From Paludibacter sp. 47-17 (lineage in GTDB: Bacteria > Bacteroidota > Bacteroidia > Bacteroidales > Paludibacteraceae): a stretch of 64,000 nucleotides of DNA. Numbering within the stretch: the stretch's first letter is position 1; every line of letters begins with the position of its first letter. A program made the position numbers and the translations under genes. Location: assembly GCA_001898935.1 (NCBI GenBank), contig MKVT01000013.1:310001-374000 (forward strand), read 5' to 3'. Positions 39,828 to 48,249 of this stretch are shown here, one piece after another. The notes under the pieces are model-generated. The model searched no databases, had not been told where the DNA came from, and saw nothing but the letters and a program-made list of their open reading frames with translations.

Positions 39828-41141
39828 TTATTTTATCACCAATTCGCCCACATCCCCGAAATTGGCGTAACCGTTTACCACCACGCGGTCGCCGGGTGCC
39901 AGACCGGAAACCACTTCGTACTGCACGGGATTTTGCCGCCCGATGCTTACCGGTGTACGGATGGCCCGGTCGCCCGATTTGCTGAGTTTATAAATCCATT
40001 GTCCGCCTGTGGTTTGAAAAAAATCGCCGCGAGGAATCACAACGGCAGTTTCGGGTTGCCCCAACTCTACCTGTACGCGGAAACTTTTACCAATGCGGAC
40101 GTTATCCGGCATGTCGCCCGTAAAAACAAAATCTACCTGAAACTGGCGATCTTTGACTTCGGGAATAACCTTCGACACTTTCATCGGGAACTTTTTACCC
40201 TGATAGGTGACGGATGCGGGCAAGCCCACGCTTACACGGTCTATGTAGTACTCGCTCAGCTGAGTGTGGATTTTGAAGTTGTCCATCACTTTTATCTCAC
40301 CTATATTGGCAGAAGTTCCCACATTCTGCCCCGGCGTAACGTTCAGAAAGCTAAGCTGTCCGTCAATGGGTGCACGTACCACAAGATTTTCCAGCCGGCT
40401 ACGGGCGTGAGCCGTGTTTTTCCGGGCACGTTCCAGGTCGTTGTCCATTAGTTCGCGGCGCAGGCGGGTAGCGGCACTGTCTTGCTTCAGTCCGTCCAAT
40501 TGCAGCGAAATGCTTTGAGTCTTATAAATGTATTCTTCATGCTGCACGTCAAGCTGAGCCTTGCTTTTTATGCCCATGCGATACTCTTCTTCACCCAGGA
40601 CAAAATCTTTTTGCAGGCGGCTCAGCTCGTAGCGCGCCAACAACATTTGTTGTTTTAGCAGAATGGATTTTTGCTCCATTTCAATTTTTCTTTCCTGATA
40701 CAGGATACGCTGTTTTTCCCACTCGTCTTGCTGTTCTTCTATGGTGCGCTCGAGATCCGGGTTTTGCAGGGTGAGGATAATGTCGCCTTGTTGCAGCATG
40801 GCCCCCTCTTCGGCCGCAATTTGCTTCACCGTACCACTTTCCTGCGTGTTCAGTTTCAACGTAAGAATAGGCTGCACGATACCCTCAGCATCCACGTAGT
40901 CCAGAAAGTGAGCTTCCGTAACGTCGGCAATACCGATTTTTTCGTTATCGATACGCAGTTTCCGGCCGCCCGACACACTTACAATTACAAAAACCAGAAA
41001 GGCCGCGAAAGCAGCTCCGGCCAGCATGTAATATTTGTATTTTTGAAATGCCGATTTACGGGGCAGCCGTTTGTCCATTTGCGTATCAAGAGCTTCGTTA
41101 AACCCTGTTCGAGTTCCGGAGTTTGAAGTTGAGTTGTTCAT
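39828..41141 (-). CDS. HlyD-family periplasmic adaptor (membrane fusion protein)
   Basis: The 437-residue protein has a short cytoplasmic N-terminus, one membrane segment (YYMLAGAAFAAFLVFVIVSV), a lipoyl half-motif, a long coiled coil rich in E/Q/K (residues ~125-240), the second lipoyl half (VVRAPIDGQLSFLNVTPGQNV) and beta-barrel domains. It would bridge inner-membrane MacB-like permeases to the TolC-type channel encoded just upstream. It starts 57 nt after the TolC-like stop. Confidence 0.94.
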   Translation of the reverse strand: MNNSTSNSGTRTGFNEALDTQMDKRLPRKSAFQKYKYYMLAGAAFAAFLVFVIVSVSGGRKLRIDNEKIGIADVTEAHFLDYVDAEGIVQPILTLKLNTQESGTVKQIAAEEGAMLQQGDIILTLQNPDLERTIEEQQDEWEKQRILYQERKIEMEQKSILLKQQMLLARYELSRLQKDFVLGEEEYRMGIKSKAQLDVQHEEYIYKTQSISLQLDGLKQDSAATRLRRELMDNDLERARKNTAHARSRLENLVVRAPIDGQLSFLNVTPGQNVGTSANIGEIKVMDNFKIHTQLSEYYIDRVSVGLPASVTYQGKKFPMKVSKVIPEVKDRQFQVDFVFTGDMPDNVRIGKSFRVQVELGQPETAVVIPRGDFFQTTGGQWIYKLSKSGDRAIRTPVSIGRQNPVQYEVVSGLAPGDRVVVNGYANFGDVGELVIK

Positions 41142-41198
41142 TTTATGTTTATTTTTTAATTTTCAGGAAAAACACCGATGTGCCAATCCACCATTACC

Positions 41199-42656
41199 CT
41201 AATAACTGCTATCAAAATTTAGTTTTTCAGCCTTCTCGAAATCCCATCCCGTAATACTGCGCAAGGTATAATAAAACCGCCAATAGTTTTGCAATTCGTT
41301 GATATAAGCCCGTTGCGAGGCATCCTTTTCCGAGATGGCGGCATTGAGGTCCAGAACCGACGATTTTCCCATTAAATACAGCCGGTAGGCTACTTCATTT
41401 CGTCGGGCGGCGCGAACGGCTGTTTTCTCGGCTATATTTACCTTGCCGGCCTGCAGATTAAATTGCTTGACTAATTTGACCACATTGGCATCAAAATCGA
41501 TTTTAGCCTGCTCAATATCAATTTTCACTTTCTCAAGATTGCTTTTAGCCACTTCTACACGTCCACGCCCCACACCCCAATCCAGTAGGGGGATGCGAAT
41601 GCCGAGACTCAGCAGTTGCTGGTCGAGCGGTTTTTTATAGGCATCACCCCATTGCGCAGCCGTCTGCGTAAGTCCGAGCTGCATATACAGGTCGGCTTTC
41701 AGTCCGCGTTGCGATCTGGCATAGGCAACGTTGCTTTCGCTCTGCAGCAGCTGCAGGCGGAAAGTTTCAATATCCGGACTGTTTTGTCGAGCCAATTGCA
41801 GCACCTCATCGGGCGACACGGAAAAGTCAGGAACGCTTTTGTCGATCAGTACCACAATTTCCACCTTATCTCTAATCCCCAAAAAGCTGCGCAAATCCTG
41901 TACACGGTCGTCCACATCAATACGTGCATTTAATCGGTTGCTTTGTTCGGTCAGGTGATTAATTTCCAGTTGCAGCATCTCGTTTTCCGAAATCGTTCCG
42001 ATATCGTACCGCCCCTTGGCATATCTGAACAGCGTATCAGCAGCGGCGTAGTTCCAGTCGGCCGACTGCAAACTACTCTGTGCCAATGCCAGTGCGAAAA
42101 ACTTATTGGCCGCCACAGAGGCCAGCAGTTCCAGGGTTTCGGAGTACGATTTCCGAGCTTCACTAAAGCGTGTGGGCTCCATCTTTTTGTTCCACTTCAG
42201 GTAGTTGTAGCCAAACAAATTCTGCGAATACCCGATTACCACAGGCATAGAATTGTAGGAACTGTTCTTATCGGTAAAAAGGTCTAAGCGCTGCAAGCCC
42301 GACTGCACAAACACGCTTCCGCCCAAAAGAGCGATGTTTTGATGAAGCGTAACATTACCGTTGTTGAGCAGCTGGTTTCGGTGTACAAAGCTATCGCTTC
42401 CGTCGGGCATGGTTACCGGGCTGATACTTCTGTTCAGCGAACTGTTGCTGCTAAACGAAAGATTGGGTAGGTATTCAGCCTTAAACGACCGCCAATTCCA
42501 ATACGCCGCTTTGTATTGATGCTTGGCCGCCACGGCTTGGGGCGACTGTGTACGGGCAAGCCGGACCACATCAGCAAGCGACAGACGTAGCGTGTCTTGC
42601 GCCTCCAGTTGGAGTGAAAAACAAAATAAAATGGAGAAAATAAGGAGCTTGTTCAC
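41199..42656 (-). CDS. TolC-family outer-membrane efflux protein
   Basis: The protein is about 485 residues, with a signal peptide (NKLLIFSILFCFSLQLEAQ) followed by LRLSLADVVRLARTQSP, the typical TolC entry. Two long coiled-coil repeats of the OEP domain follow (EISTISENEMLQLEIN-type and LDQQLLSLGIRIPLLDWGVGRGRVEVAKSNLEKVKID). The track's start at 42695 is a GTG and no ATG precedes the signal peptide, so a GTG start at 42656 or 42662 is most likely. It is the first gene of the six-gene operon and forms its outer-membrane exit duct. Confidence 0.9.
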   Translation of the reverse strand: MNKLLIFSILFCFSLQLEAQDTLRLSLADVVRLARTQSPQAVAAKHQYKAAYWNWRSFKAEYLPNLSFSSNSSLNRSISPVTMPDGSDSFVHRNQLLNNGNVTLHQNIALLGGSVFVQSGLQRLDLFTDKNSSYNSMPVVIGYSQNLFGYNYLKWNKKMEPTRFSEARKSYSETLELLASVAANKFFALALAQSSLQSADWNYAAADTLFRYAKGRYDIGTISENEMLQLEINHLTEQSNRLNARIDVDDRVQDLRSFLGIRDKVEIVVLIDKSVPDFSVSPDEVLQLARQNSPDIETFRLQLLQSESNVAYARSQRGLKADLYMQLGLTQTAAQWGDAYKKPLDQQLLSLGIRIPLLDWGVGRGRVEVAKSNLEKVKIDIEQAKIDFDANVVKLVKQFNLQAGKVNIAEKTAVRAARRNEVAYRLYLMGKSSVLDLNAAISEKDASQRAYINELQNYWRFYYTLRSITGWDFEKAEKLNFDSSY

Positions 42657-42762
42657 ATTCACTTTATTTTTGAGAGTTCGTTTCAGCTTCGGCACCTGTC
42701 ATAACAAACCAGATACCACACAGCTAATAAATTGATTACATGCAATATACAGCACATATCAA

Positions 42763-42770
42763 CAAACCTA
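42763..42770 (-). promoter_or_regulatory. Candidate -7 box of the efflux operon
   Basis: The minus strand reads TAGGTTTG, a formal TAnnTTTG match about 107 nt upstream of the TolC start. No -33 match is seen. A sigma-54 site might be expected given the divergent NtrC-type regulator, but no convincing GG-N10-GC pair was found by eye. Confidence 0.3.
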
Positions 42771-42831
42771 AAGTGTTCGGATCCGCACGATCGATGTTCG
42801 AATTCGCACGCTTTTGTAAGCAACAATGTTT

Positions 42832-42839
42832 TATCTTTG
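42832..42839 (+). promoter_or_regulatory. Candidate -7 box of the NtrC-type regulator
   Basis: TATCTTTG matches the -7 consensus 45 nt upstream of the ATG at 42885. A TTTG lies upstream but at 15 nt, not 19. Confidence 0.5.
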
Positions 42840-42884
42840 TACCATCATTGTATCGAACTGTTTTGGATACTACACTTCAAAATT

Positions 42885-44246
42885 ATGCACAAACAAGGAA
42901 AAATACTGATTGTAGACGACAACGAGGATATACTCTTTGCACTGAACTTGCTGCTTCAACCGCATGTGGAGAAAGTAAAAGTAACCACGCAGCCCGAACG
43001 CATCGGACATTTCATTGAAAAATTTTGTCCCGATGTAATTCTGTTGGATATGAATTTTCATCAGGATGCCAGCAGCGGGCAGGAGGGGTTCTTTTGGTTA
43101 GATACAATTCTGAAGACAGATCCGTCGGCAGTGGTTATTTTCATAACAGCCTACGCCGATACCGAAAAAGCCGTACGAGCCATCAAGGCCGGTGCCGCGG
43201 ATTTTATCCCTAAACCCTGGGAAAAAGAAAAACTGCTTGCCACGGTTTCATCGGCCGTGCAGCTCAAGCAGAGCCGAAATGAAGTCACACAGCTCAAGCA
43301 GCAGCTCGCCGCCCTGGAAAGCAACCGACCGCCGCTGCCCGAAATTATCGGCGAAAGCGGGAAAATGATTTCGCTGCTTGAAACGACCGAAAAACTACGT
43401 GATACCGATGCCAACATCCTGATTTTAGGCGAAAACGGCACGGGAAAGGACCTGATTGCAAATCTGCTTTACCACTCATCGCCACGTGCCGGGAAACCAT
43501 TGGTTCATATCGACCTGGGCTGTATTCCCGAAAGCTTGTTTGAAAGCGAATTGTTCGGTTATGAGAAAGGGGCATTTACCGATGCTAAAAAAGAAAAGCC
43601 CGGACGATTTGAAATTGCATCGGGAGGAACGCTGTTTTTAGACGAGATAGGCAACTTAACACCTGCCATGCAGTCCAAACTGCTCACGGCTATAGAAAAA
43701 CGCCAAATCACACGCCTGGGTTCCACGCAGCCTGTCCCCATCGATGTCCGGCTGATTTGCGCCACCAATGCCGACATTCATAAAATGGTGGACAACAAAG
43801 AATTCCGGCAGGATTTACTGTATCGTATCAATACCATTGAACTGCATATACCGCCGCTACGTGAGCGAGGCAACGACATTTTGCTGCTTGCCGATTTTTT
43901 TCTGGTCAAATTTGCACGGAAATACAAAAAAGACATCCGCAGTATTTCGTCTTCGGCTCAGCGAAAACTACTGGAATACGCCTGGCAGGGCAACGTACGT
44001 GAACTTCAACACGCCATGGAACGAGCCGTTATTCTTTCAAAATCTTACGTACTGGGCACCGACGACTTTATGCTGACGAATGTGCCAGGCAGAAAAAAAA
44101 CGGAGACGTTTAACCTGGCTGAATTAGAGCAACGAACCATAGAACAGGCTCTTATTCAATGCAATGGGAATATCAGTCAAGCGGCCGATTTGCTCGGCAT
44201 TTCACGTTTTGCATTGTATCGCAAAATGGGCAAACCAGAAAAATAA
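42885..44246 (+). CDS. NtrC-family sigma-54-dependent response regulator
   Basis: The ATG at 42885 begins MHKQGKILIVDDNEDILFAL, the true receiver start; the track's upstream start is spurious. The 453-residue protein has a receiver (phospho-acceptor Asp in DVILLDMNF, Lys in PKPWEKEK), an AAA+ sigma-54 domain with Walker A GENGTGKD and Walker B GTLFLDEIG, and a Fis-type HTH (NISQAADLLGISRFALYRKM). The sigma-54 contact loop reads GAFTDA instead of GAFTGA. It is divergent from the efflux operon, its likely target, and precedes its kinase by 136 nt. Confidence 0.94.
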   Translation: MHKQGKILIVDDNEDILFALNLLLQPHVEKVKVTTQPERIGHFIEKFCPDVILLDMNFHQDASSGQEGFFWLDTILKTDPSAVVIFITAYADTEKAVRAIKAGAADFIPKPWEKEKLLATVSSAVQLKQSRNEVTQLKQQLAALESNRPPLPEIIGESGKMISLLETTEKLRDTDANILILGENGTGKDLIANLLYHSSPRAGKPLVHIDLGCIPESLFESELFGYEKGAFTDAKKEKPGRFEIASGGTLFLDEIGNLTPAMQSKLLTAIEKRQITRLGSTQPVPIDVRLICATNADIHKMVDNKEFRQDLLYRINTIELHIPPLRERGNDILLLADFFLVKFARKYKKDIRSISSSAQRKLLEYAWQGNVRELQHAMERAVILSKSYVLGTDDFMLTNVPGRKKTETFNLAELEQRTIEQALIQCNGNISQAADLLGISRFALYRKMGKPEK

Positions 44247-44278
44247 AGCCTGAAACACAGCTGTTATGTATTTTTATT

Positions 44279-44286
44279 TAACTTTG
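44279..44286 (+). promoter_or_regulatory. Candidate -7 box for the histidine kinase
   Basis: TAACTTTG matches TAnnTTTG in the 136-nt gap before the kinase, about 97 nt from its ATG. The kinase may also be co-transcribed with the regulator. Confidence 0.3.
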
Positions 44287-44382
44287 CAGAAAAGGTTATT
44301 CATTATTTTCCATCTGTCAATCGAACGGTCGGATGTCTTCATTTTGAGAGCAGTGCTTTAATTGAACACGAATACGAAGAGT

Positions 44383-45387
44383 ATGAAACTTCAAGCCAGA
44401 TATCTGTTTGTCATTAAAATAGCAGCCATAGTGCTGTTGGCATTGGCAGGTGCATGGCTCATGCTGAAAGGATTGTACTTTTCGGCCATTCTCGTATTAG
44501 TAGTCATTGTAAGTCTGGCGGTTTCGGTGTATCTGGACCGACGAAAACTAATCAGCCGGATGGAAAGAATGATTTCCAGTATCCAGAACTCAGATTTCTC
44601 TTTTCATTTGCCCGAAACAACTACCAAAGACGAACTTCATAACTTGTCGGCAGAAATGGAAGAGGCCTTGCAGGCTTTTCGCAGGCAAACACAAAGCTCA
44701 TTCATGGACGAGGCAGAAACACAGGCCTGGCAAAAACTCATCAGTGTACTCACTCATGAGATAATGAACAGCATTGCCCCTATTATTTCACTGTCAGAAA
44801 CCCTGAGCGACACGGCCGAAATGCCCGCATTACCCACCGAAGAGGAATATAAAAACATGCAGCAGGCCATGCGGATTATCCACCGGCGCAGCAAAGGGCT
44901 TCTTTCGTTCGTGGAAAATTACCGGAAACTGACCAAAATCCCGGAGCCGGTTCTTCAACCCATCCCGCTGGAACCGATGCTGAAATATTTACAACAGCTG
45001 ATGACGGCAAGCGGCATCAACCTTTCGTATTCCGTTTATCCGCAGCCACTCACTCTTACTGCCGATAAAAGCCTGGTGGAGCAGGCGCTTATAAATCTCA
45101 TTAAAAACGCTTCGGAAGCTGGTAGTGCAGAGCAAGAAACCATCATCGACATAAAAGCGAACAAGATTGGCAATGAGATTCATATCATCGTATCAGACAA
45201 CGGAAAAGGAATTAGCCCCCAGGCCATTGAAAAAATTTTCATCCCTTTTTACACGACCAAACCCACAGGCTCGGGCATTGGCCTGAGTATCTGCAGGCAG
45301 GTAATGCTGAGGCACAAAGGCAAAATTTCCGTGCAATCGGATGAACACGGAAGTCGATTTACGCTGACATTCCCCTCTTATTTATAA
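44383..45387 (+). CDS. Membrane sensor histidine kinase
   Basis: The track's 44362 start is a TTG. The ATG at 44383 gives 334 residues. Two closely spaced transmembrane segments lie at residues ~8-50 with almost no periplasmic loop, so it probably senses a signal within the membrane. The DHp helix has the phospho-acceptor His in VLTHEIMNSIAPIISLSETL, followed by the N-box NLIKNASEAG, G1 VSDNGKGIS and G2 GSGIGLSICRQVM. The pattern resembles NtrY/NtrB-type kinases that pair with NtrC-type regulators, here the gene just upstream. Confidence 0.93.
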   Translation: MKLQARYLFVIKIAAIVLLALAGAWLMLKGLYFSAILVLVVIVSLAVSVYLDRRKLISRMERMISSIQNSDFSFHLPETTTKDELHNLSAEMEEALQAFRRQTQSSFMDEAETQAWQKLISVLTHEIMNSIAPIISLSETLSDTAEMPALPTEEEYKNMQQAMRIIHRRSKGLLSFVENYRKLTKIPEPVLQPIPLEPMLKYLQQLMTASGINLSYSVYPQPLTLTADKSLVEQALINLIKNASEAGSAEQETIIDIKANKIGNEIHIIVSDNGKGISPQAIEKIFIPFYTTKPTGSGIGLSICRQVMLRHKGKISVQSDEHGSRFTLTFPSYL

Positions 45388-45534
45388 AATACAAACAGTT
45401 TGTCTTTTCTTCAGGGATCTCGCACCCTGATGGATAGTATTCATGCGCATCAGAGCATGAATCAGCAATGCCCTTTCGTTGGGTATTCCGCCACAGGTGT
45501 AATGAAATGAATAGGACACAACGATTATAAGGAG

Positions 45535-46192
45535 ATGAAGCCCTACATTGACATTGCCGATGATATTAAGGTCAGTGCAATGGACAAGTTTAATCAAATA
45601 CGATTTTTATGTTCTAAGAAATCAGAATATTTTGATTTTTTAGAACATATTAAACGGAAAACAATACGGAAATCCCTAACACTCATACCTCATTATTAAC
45701 AGACCTGTTACCCCAATACAGGCTGATTAACCCTATTTACGAGCAGGTCATAGATAGTTTGAAGTTGAATTTTGATCGCCAGTACCATATCACGGATTTC
45801 TATAATACGTTCAAGGATAAACAAGCATTCGAAAAAGCTATTTTAACTCTGCTTCTTTCTAAAGACACAGAGAAACTAGCATTAATCACCACCAACCTAA
45901 GAGAGGAAATAAGCAAGAATATTAAGCTATACACTGCTCATAAAGAACTGTTTGACAATATAGAAGATACCCTCAACGTCTGTACGGGTAGACACAATCC
46001 GCTTCATACTAAAATAGAGGGATAACAGAAAGACACTAACAAACCCTGGCAGGAACTTACGCAAGTCAGAAACTCTTTGGAATCGGCAAGTTGGAAAGAT
46101 GATAAAATCGCAATACAACGCTTAACCCAAGATGAAGAACGGTTTGAAGATTTACATAAAAAGGAGCAAGAGAAACTTCAAATTCTTTTTTA
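45535..46192 (+). pseudogene. Decayed gene of unknown function
   Basis: A short frame starts at the ATG at 45535 (MKPYIDIADDIKVSAMDKF) and stops at 45699. Another frame, open from 45654, continues through LLPQYRLINPIYEQVIDSLKLNFDRQYH to a TAA at 46023-46025. The same frame is then open again (QKDTNKPWQELTQVRNSLES) to a TAA at 46190-46192. One frameshift and one in-frame stop would join these into a Lys/Glu-rich helical protein of roughly 200 residues. No family is recognised. The stretch after it (46193-46340) holds further broken frames. The 45388-45534 part shows nothing recognisable. Confidence 0.45.
45610..45647. repeat. 15-bp inverted repeat inside the decayed region
   Basis: TGTTCTAAGAAATCA and TGATTTTTTAGAACA are inverted with 14 of 15 positions matching and 8 nt between. 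It could be a dyad operator, a hairpin or a leftover transposon end. Confidence 0.6.
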
Positions 46193-46341
46193 ATATAGGA
46201 TTTTCGGACGGAGAGTTCATTTTCTCAAAAGAATATAATTCTGAAGTTTTACAAGAGAGAAGAGTGTATTGCATGCAACTCTTCATTGGCTGAAAGACTT
46301 TGGAACAATTGATAATGAAGATATAGCTATTTTAGGACAAG

Positions 46342-46923
46342 TCATTTCTTTAAAAATTGAATTATCTTTGCAGTCATATTGACTCCCAACTTACAGTTTA
46401 CTCGAAGATATATCTCGAAGTCGGTTACGAATTGAAGATTCAAATTATCCAAATAGATGTCATTCTTGGAATATTGATGAAGCATAAAGCCTTGAACCCG
46501 TCGATAGGCAAGTTCATACTTCTTATAAGTATCTATTACCCTACCGTAACCAACTAACTTTAATTCATCGTCATTGTGTTTTCTAAATAAAGTGAGCAGT
46601 GTTTGGGAGTACATCTCGGTTTGCGTATACATTTTTCGAAGTTTGTCTGCAGTTATTATTTCACGCTTCTCGCTTAGGTTCCGGCAATACGTATAGAGGG
46701 TCATTCGAATTGAATTCAGGTCGTTATTAAGAGTTACAGCCTCGTAACTATTTCCCTTTGCTTCTCCAATATCGGTATTCCATTGGGAAGCAACAATGCC
46801 TAACTTGGTACTAAACTCCACTTTTTCTCCATTTAAAGTGATTCTTGCAATAATCGGTGACTTGCCATTTTTCCGTACTGTACTCTTCTTCAGGAAAAAT
46901 GAGATTCTAAAGGTGTACTTCAT
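46342..46923 (-). pseudogene. Truncated tyrosine recombinase (N-terminal part only)
   Basis: The 193 residues match the N-terminal arm-binding and SAM-like domains of Bacteroidota site-specific integrases: SFFLKKSTVRKNGKSPIIARITLNGEKVEFSTKLGI, then ALNKDLNSI-type LNNDLNSIRMTLYTYC and a core-binding segment YLRVNCKLGVNMTAKIIQFLKK. It then stops. Full-length enzymes are about 400 residues and carry the catalytic R..H-x-x-R..Y residues, all of which are missing. It is a fossil of a past integration on the left side of the defence island. Confidence 0.8.
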
Positions 46924-46995
46924 TGATTTTAATGTTACATGATTAAACTTATACCTAACGAAAATAGTTGGGAATGTATGATTTATCCTGAATTA

Positions 46996-47026
46996 TTTGC
47001 AAAACCCAAAATATTGAGTAAATTTG
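46996..47026 (+). promoter_or_regulatory. Bacteroides-type promoter of the defence island
   Basis: TTTG (46996-46999) and TAAATTTG (47019-47026) are separated by exactly 19 nt. It lies 28 nt upstream of the DUF4143 ATPase ATG. The -7 box overlaps the first copy of an 11-bp direct repeat. Confidence 0.7.
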
Positions 47027-47044
47027 CTATCCGTATTGAGTAAA
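47012..47044. repeat. Two direct copies of TATTGAGTAAA spaced 22 bp apart
   Basis: Identical 11-mers at 47012-47022 and 47034-47044 straddle the -7 box and the expected transcription start. The two-helical-turn spacing suggests a regulator operator. Confidence 0.55.
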
Positions 47045-47054
47045 ATTGGAATTT

Positions 47055-48239
47055 ATGTTTGAACGTCCTTATCTGAAGTCGGTTAAATCAAGAATTGAAG
47101 AGCCCAGAAAGTTTATTCAGGTTATTCTGGGGCCTCGCCAAGTGGGCAAAACCACTATGGTGACACAACTTGTTGAACAACTGTTAATCCCAAACTTATT
47201 TGAATCTGCAGATGCCATTTCAGCTACAAACTCAGCTTGGATCACACAAATTTGGGAATCAGCTCGCCTGCGGATGAAAGCGTCGAATGCTTCAGAGTTC
47301 TTGCTTATAATTGATGAAGTTCAGAAAATAGACAATTGGAGTGAAGTCGTGAAACAACAATGGGATAAAGATACTCGTGAGAAAATCAACATAAAGGTGA
47401 TTTTACTTGGTTCTTCTCGATTGTTAATTCAGAAAGGATTGACCGAATCTTTAGCTGGGCGATTTGAAACACTCTATCTTGGACATTGGTCTTTTCCTGA
47501 AATCCAGGAGGCATTCGGGTGGAGCATCGAGCAGTATGTCTACTTTGGTGGCTATCCGGGATCGGCAACGTTGATTAATGATGAAGAACGTTGGAAGAAT
47601 TACATAAAGGATTCGCTCATAGAGACGAGTATTTCCAAAGATATTTTGATGCTGACACGTGTTGATAAGCCTGCTTTATTAAAACGATTATTTGAATTGG
47701 GCTGCCTTTATTCAGGTCAAATACTCTCTTACACGAAGATATTAGGTCAGCTTCAAGATGCCGGAAATACAACAACGTTGGCTAACTATCTAAAACTGTT
47801 ATCCGATTGTGGATTATTAGGCGGATTAGATAAGTATGCCGGAGATATAATCCGCAAACGTGGCTCAAGTCCCAAATTCCAAGTATATAACAATGCATTA
47901 ATTACAGCACAAAGCGATGATACCTACGAAAAAGCAATTGTCGATCCAAAGTTATGGGGACGATTAGTTGAATCTTCAATTGGAACTCATTTGATAAATC
48001 ATGCTATTTCCGAAAGATACAACCTCTATTATTGGAGAGATGGCAACTACGAAGTTGACTTTATCTTAGAAAGAGGAGATAAGGTGATTGGACTTGAGGT
48101 AAAAAGCGGAATGAAAGTCGAAAATGCAGGTATGGGAGTTTTTGCTGAGAGGTTTCATCCTGAAAAGGTACTGCTCGTTGGGACAGGTGGAATTCCTTAT
48201 GATGAGTTTTTGAAGATTAATCCGAAAGAATTGTTTTAA
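47055..48239 (+). CDS. AAA_14 / DUF4143 ATPase with C-terminal restriction-like domain
   Basis: The track's 47046 start is a TTG; the ATG at 47055 gives 394 residues. The P-loop GPRQVGKTT is at residues 26-34 and Walker B LLIIDEVQKI at about 83-92. The C-terminal DUF4143 part has YEVDFILERGDKVIGLEVKSG, a D..E-x-K pattern of PD-(D/E)XK-like folds. The family is common in Bacteroidota and archaea, and no firm function is established. It lies only 10 nt upstream of the SIR2-like gene, shares its AT-rich composition and carries the only good promoter of the island, so it probably belongs to that transcript. Confidence 0.88.
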   Translation: MFERPYLKSVKSRIEEPRKFIQVILGPRQVGKTTMVTQLVEQLLIPNLFESADAISATNSAWITQIWESARLRMKASNASEFLLIIDEVQKIDNWSEVVKQQWDKDTREKINIKVILLGSSRLLIQKGLTESLAGRFETLYLGHWSFPEIQEAFGWSIEQYVYFGGYPGSATLINDEERWKNYIKDSLIETSISKDILMLTRVDKPALLKRLFELGCLYSGQILSYTKILGQLQDAGNTTTLANYLKLLSDCGLLGGLDKYAGDIIRKRGSSPKFQVYNNALITAQSDDTYEKAIVDPKLWGRLVESSIGTHLINHAISERYNLYYWRDGNYEVDFILERGDKVIGLEVKSGMKVENAGMGVFAERFHPEKVLLVGTGGIPYDEFLKINPKELF

Positions 48240-48249
48240 AATTTACAAT

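Noticed and set aside
42657-42884. Sigma-54 promoter for the efflux operon or its regulator
   Set aside because: Expected from the NtrC-type regulator, but no site with both GG at -24 and GC at -12 in good context was found by eye. TGCAA near 42741 lacks a matching -24 element.
45382-45597. 71-codon minus-strand ORF
   Set aside because: No family resemblance, lies in decayed DNA and overlaps the end of the kinase gene; probably chance.
46363-46370. TATCTTTG box on the plus strand
   Set aside because: It falls within the 3' coding end of the truncated integrase and no gene follows on the plus strand.
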